Below, in pieces: positions 5,909 through 6,223 of a stretch of DNA of 6,223 nucleotides. The DNA is taken from NCBI GenBank assembly GCA_947246775.1, contig CAMXTM010000125.1:1-6223 (forward strand). Reading direction: 5' to 3'. Position 1 is the stretch's first letter, and each line of letters opens with the position of its first letter. Source of the stretch: an uncultured Clostridium sp. Its GTDB lineage: Bacteria; Bacillota; Clostridia; Lachnospirales; Anaerotignaceae. The translations under genes and the position numbers were made by a program. The notes beneath the pieces are model-generated. The model worked only from the letters and a program-made list of their open reading frames with translations, was not told the DNA's origin and ran no database searches.

Positions 5909-5921
5909 ATCATCATTCCTT
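5906..5921 (-). promoter_or_regulatory. Initiation module of rsmA
   Basis: AAGGAATGATGATATG on the minus strand carries the ribosome site and the start codon. Two decoy ATGs directly after AAGGA open a 17-codon frame, but are too close to the site for efficient use; the ATG at 5908 has 8-base spacing. It is identical to 4932-4947. Confidence 0.65.
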
Positions 5922-5940
5922 TTCTTTATTTTTAACACAA

Positions 5941-5969
5941 ATTATACCTAAAACACCTATTTTTAGCAA
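5941..5969 (-). promoter_or_regulatory. Sigma-A-type promoter of rsmA
   Basis: On the minus strand TTGCTA (5964-5969, 4 of 6 consensus) is followed by exactly 17 bases and a perfect TATAAT (5941-5946). Transcription should begin near 5934, giving a short leader of about 26 bases. The -35 box begins immediately after the terminator stem of the upstream gene. Confidence 0.8.
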
Positions 5970-6010
5970 CAAAAAAGCCTTTTTTAAAATATTTCTAAAA
6001 GGCTTTTTTG
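5970..6010. terminator. Strong Rho-independent terminator after the Rpn-family gene
   Basis: CAAAAAAGCCTTTT (5970-5983) and AAAAGGCTTTTTTG (5997-6010) form a perfect 14-bp stem around a 13-base loop, with T runs on the 3' side of either strand. It lies 19 bases after the stop of the minus-strand Rpn-family gene, its main client. The symmetry means plus-strand transcripts would be stopped too. Confidence 0.88.
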
Positions 6011-6029
6011 GTCTTTATTTAGATAATAC

Positions 6030-6223
6030 TTAAATCAATTTCTTGACTTCATCAATCGCTAAACCTGTTTTTTTAGATATGGTTTCTATATCTAATATAT
6101 CAATCAAGTTTTTAGCAACTTGAAGTTTTCCTTCTTTTAAACCTTCTTCTTTCCCCTCACTTTTCCAGACTTCTATAGCAGTATCCATATCAAATTCTGT
6201 AAATAACATATTTAACACCTCAC
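6030..6223 (-). CDS. C-terminal tail of a probable Rpn-family (PD-(D/E)XK) nuclease/transposase, cut by window edge
   Basis: The frame stays open to the window edge; 63 codons are visible, ending at TAA (6030-6032). The GTG at 6218 has no convincing role as a start. The visible part reads MLFTEFDMDTAIEVWKSEGK followed by a charged EEGLKEGKLQVAKNL helix and a helix-turn-helix-like end, ISKKTGLAIDEVKKLI. This combination (acidic MLxTEF segment, repeated KEEGxKEGK, then the 'TGL...EEVKKL' tail) is typical of the C-terminal end of PDDEXK_2/Rpn proteins, annotated as recombination-promoting nucleases or putative transposases. The nuclease domain itself lies outside the window, so the assignment rests on the tail only. 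A complete 62-residue protein starting at 6218 is a less likely alternative. Confidence 0.65.
   Translation of the reverse strand, partial: EVLNMLFTEFDMDTAIEVWKSEGKEEGLKEGKLQVAKNLIDILDIETISKKTGLAIDEVKKLI

Noticed and set aside
5909..5938. GTG at 5938 as the start of rsmA
   Set aside because: It lies upstream of the predicted transcription start, has no ribosome site, and would add a lysine-rich extension absent from typical RsmA proteins.

Overview
The window is AT-rich, tightly packed bacterial chromosome, most likely from a Clostridia-class Firmicute (possibly Lachnospirales-like). This is inferred from the base composition, the Gram-positive style ribosome binding sites (AAAGGAG, AAGGA), the sigma-A type promoters, and the gene content: an RsmA/KsgA and a TrmB of Firmicute type, an anaerobe-type diaminopropionate ammonia-lyase, and the tail of an Rpn/PD-(D/E)XK transposase-like protein. 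No intergenic gap exceeds about 110 bases.

Layout from left to right. Bases 1-639 (+ strand) hold the 3' part of a PAS-GGDEF-type signalling gene whose GGDEF motif is degenerate (SYDKI), so it is probably not a cyclase. It converges on a minus-strand block across a 36-base bidirectional hairpin terminator. That block, read from right to left, is dpaL (diaminopropionate ammonia-lyase), a HAD phosphatase of the beta-phosphoglucomutase type, and a small cupin. Spacing is very tight, so this looks like a three-gene operon. Further right and also on the minus strand come trmB (tRNA m7G46 methyltransferase), a 396-residue protein I do not recognise (beta-rich head, Gln/Glu/Lys-rich linker, conserved-looking tail), and rsmA (16S rRNA dimethyladenosine methyltransferase). 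At the right edge a strong terminator closes the truncated Rpn-family gene, and the rsmA promoter lies immediately beside that terminator.

How the genes work together: rsmA and trmB are RNA-modification housekeeping genes, and the unknown gene lies between them. Promoters are visible before rsmA (TTGCTA-17-TATAAT) and trmB (TTGAAG-17-TATGAT), with a weaker one before the unknown gene, so these are probably short, partly independent transcription units. The dpaL group would turn 2,3-diaminopropionate into pyruvate and ammonia; the roles of the HAD and cupin partners are not evident from sequence.

I see no clearly new multi-gene system. The points most worth a second look are the trmB leader (a six-codon reading frame overlapping the trmB start, plus an inverted repeat linking the -10 box and the start codon), the unknown 396-residue protein, the degenerate GGDEF protein, and an identical 16-base initiation module in front of both rsmA and the unknown gene.
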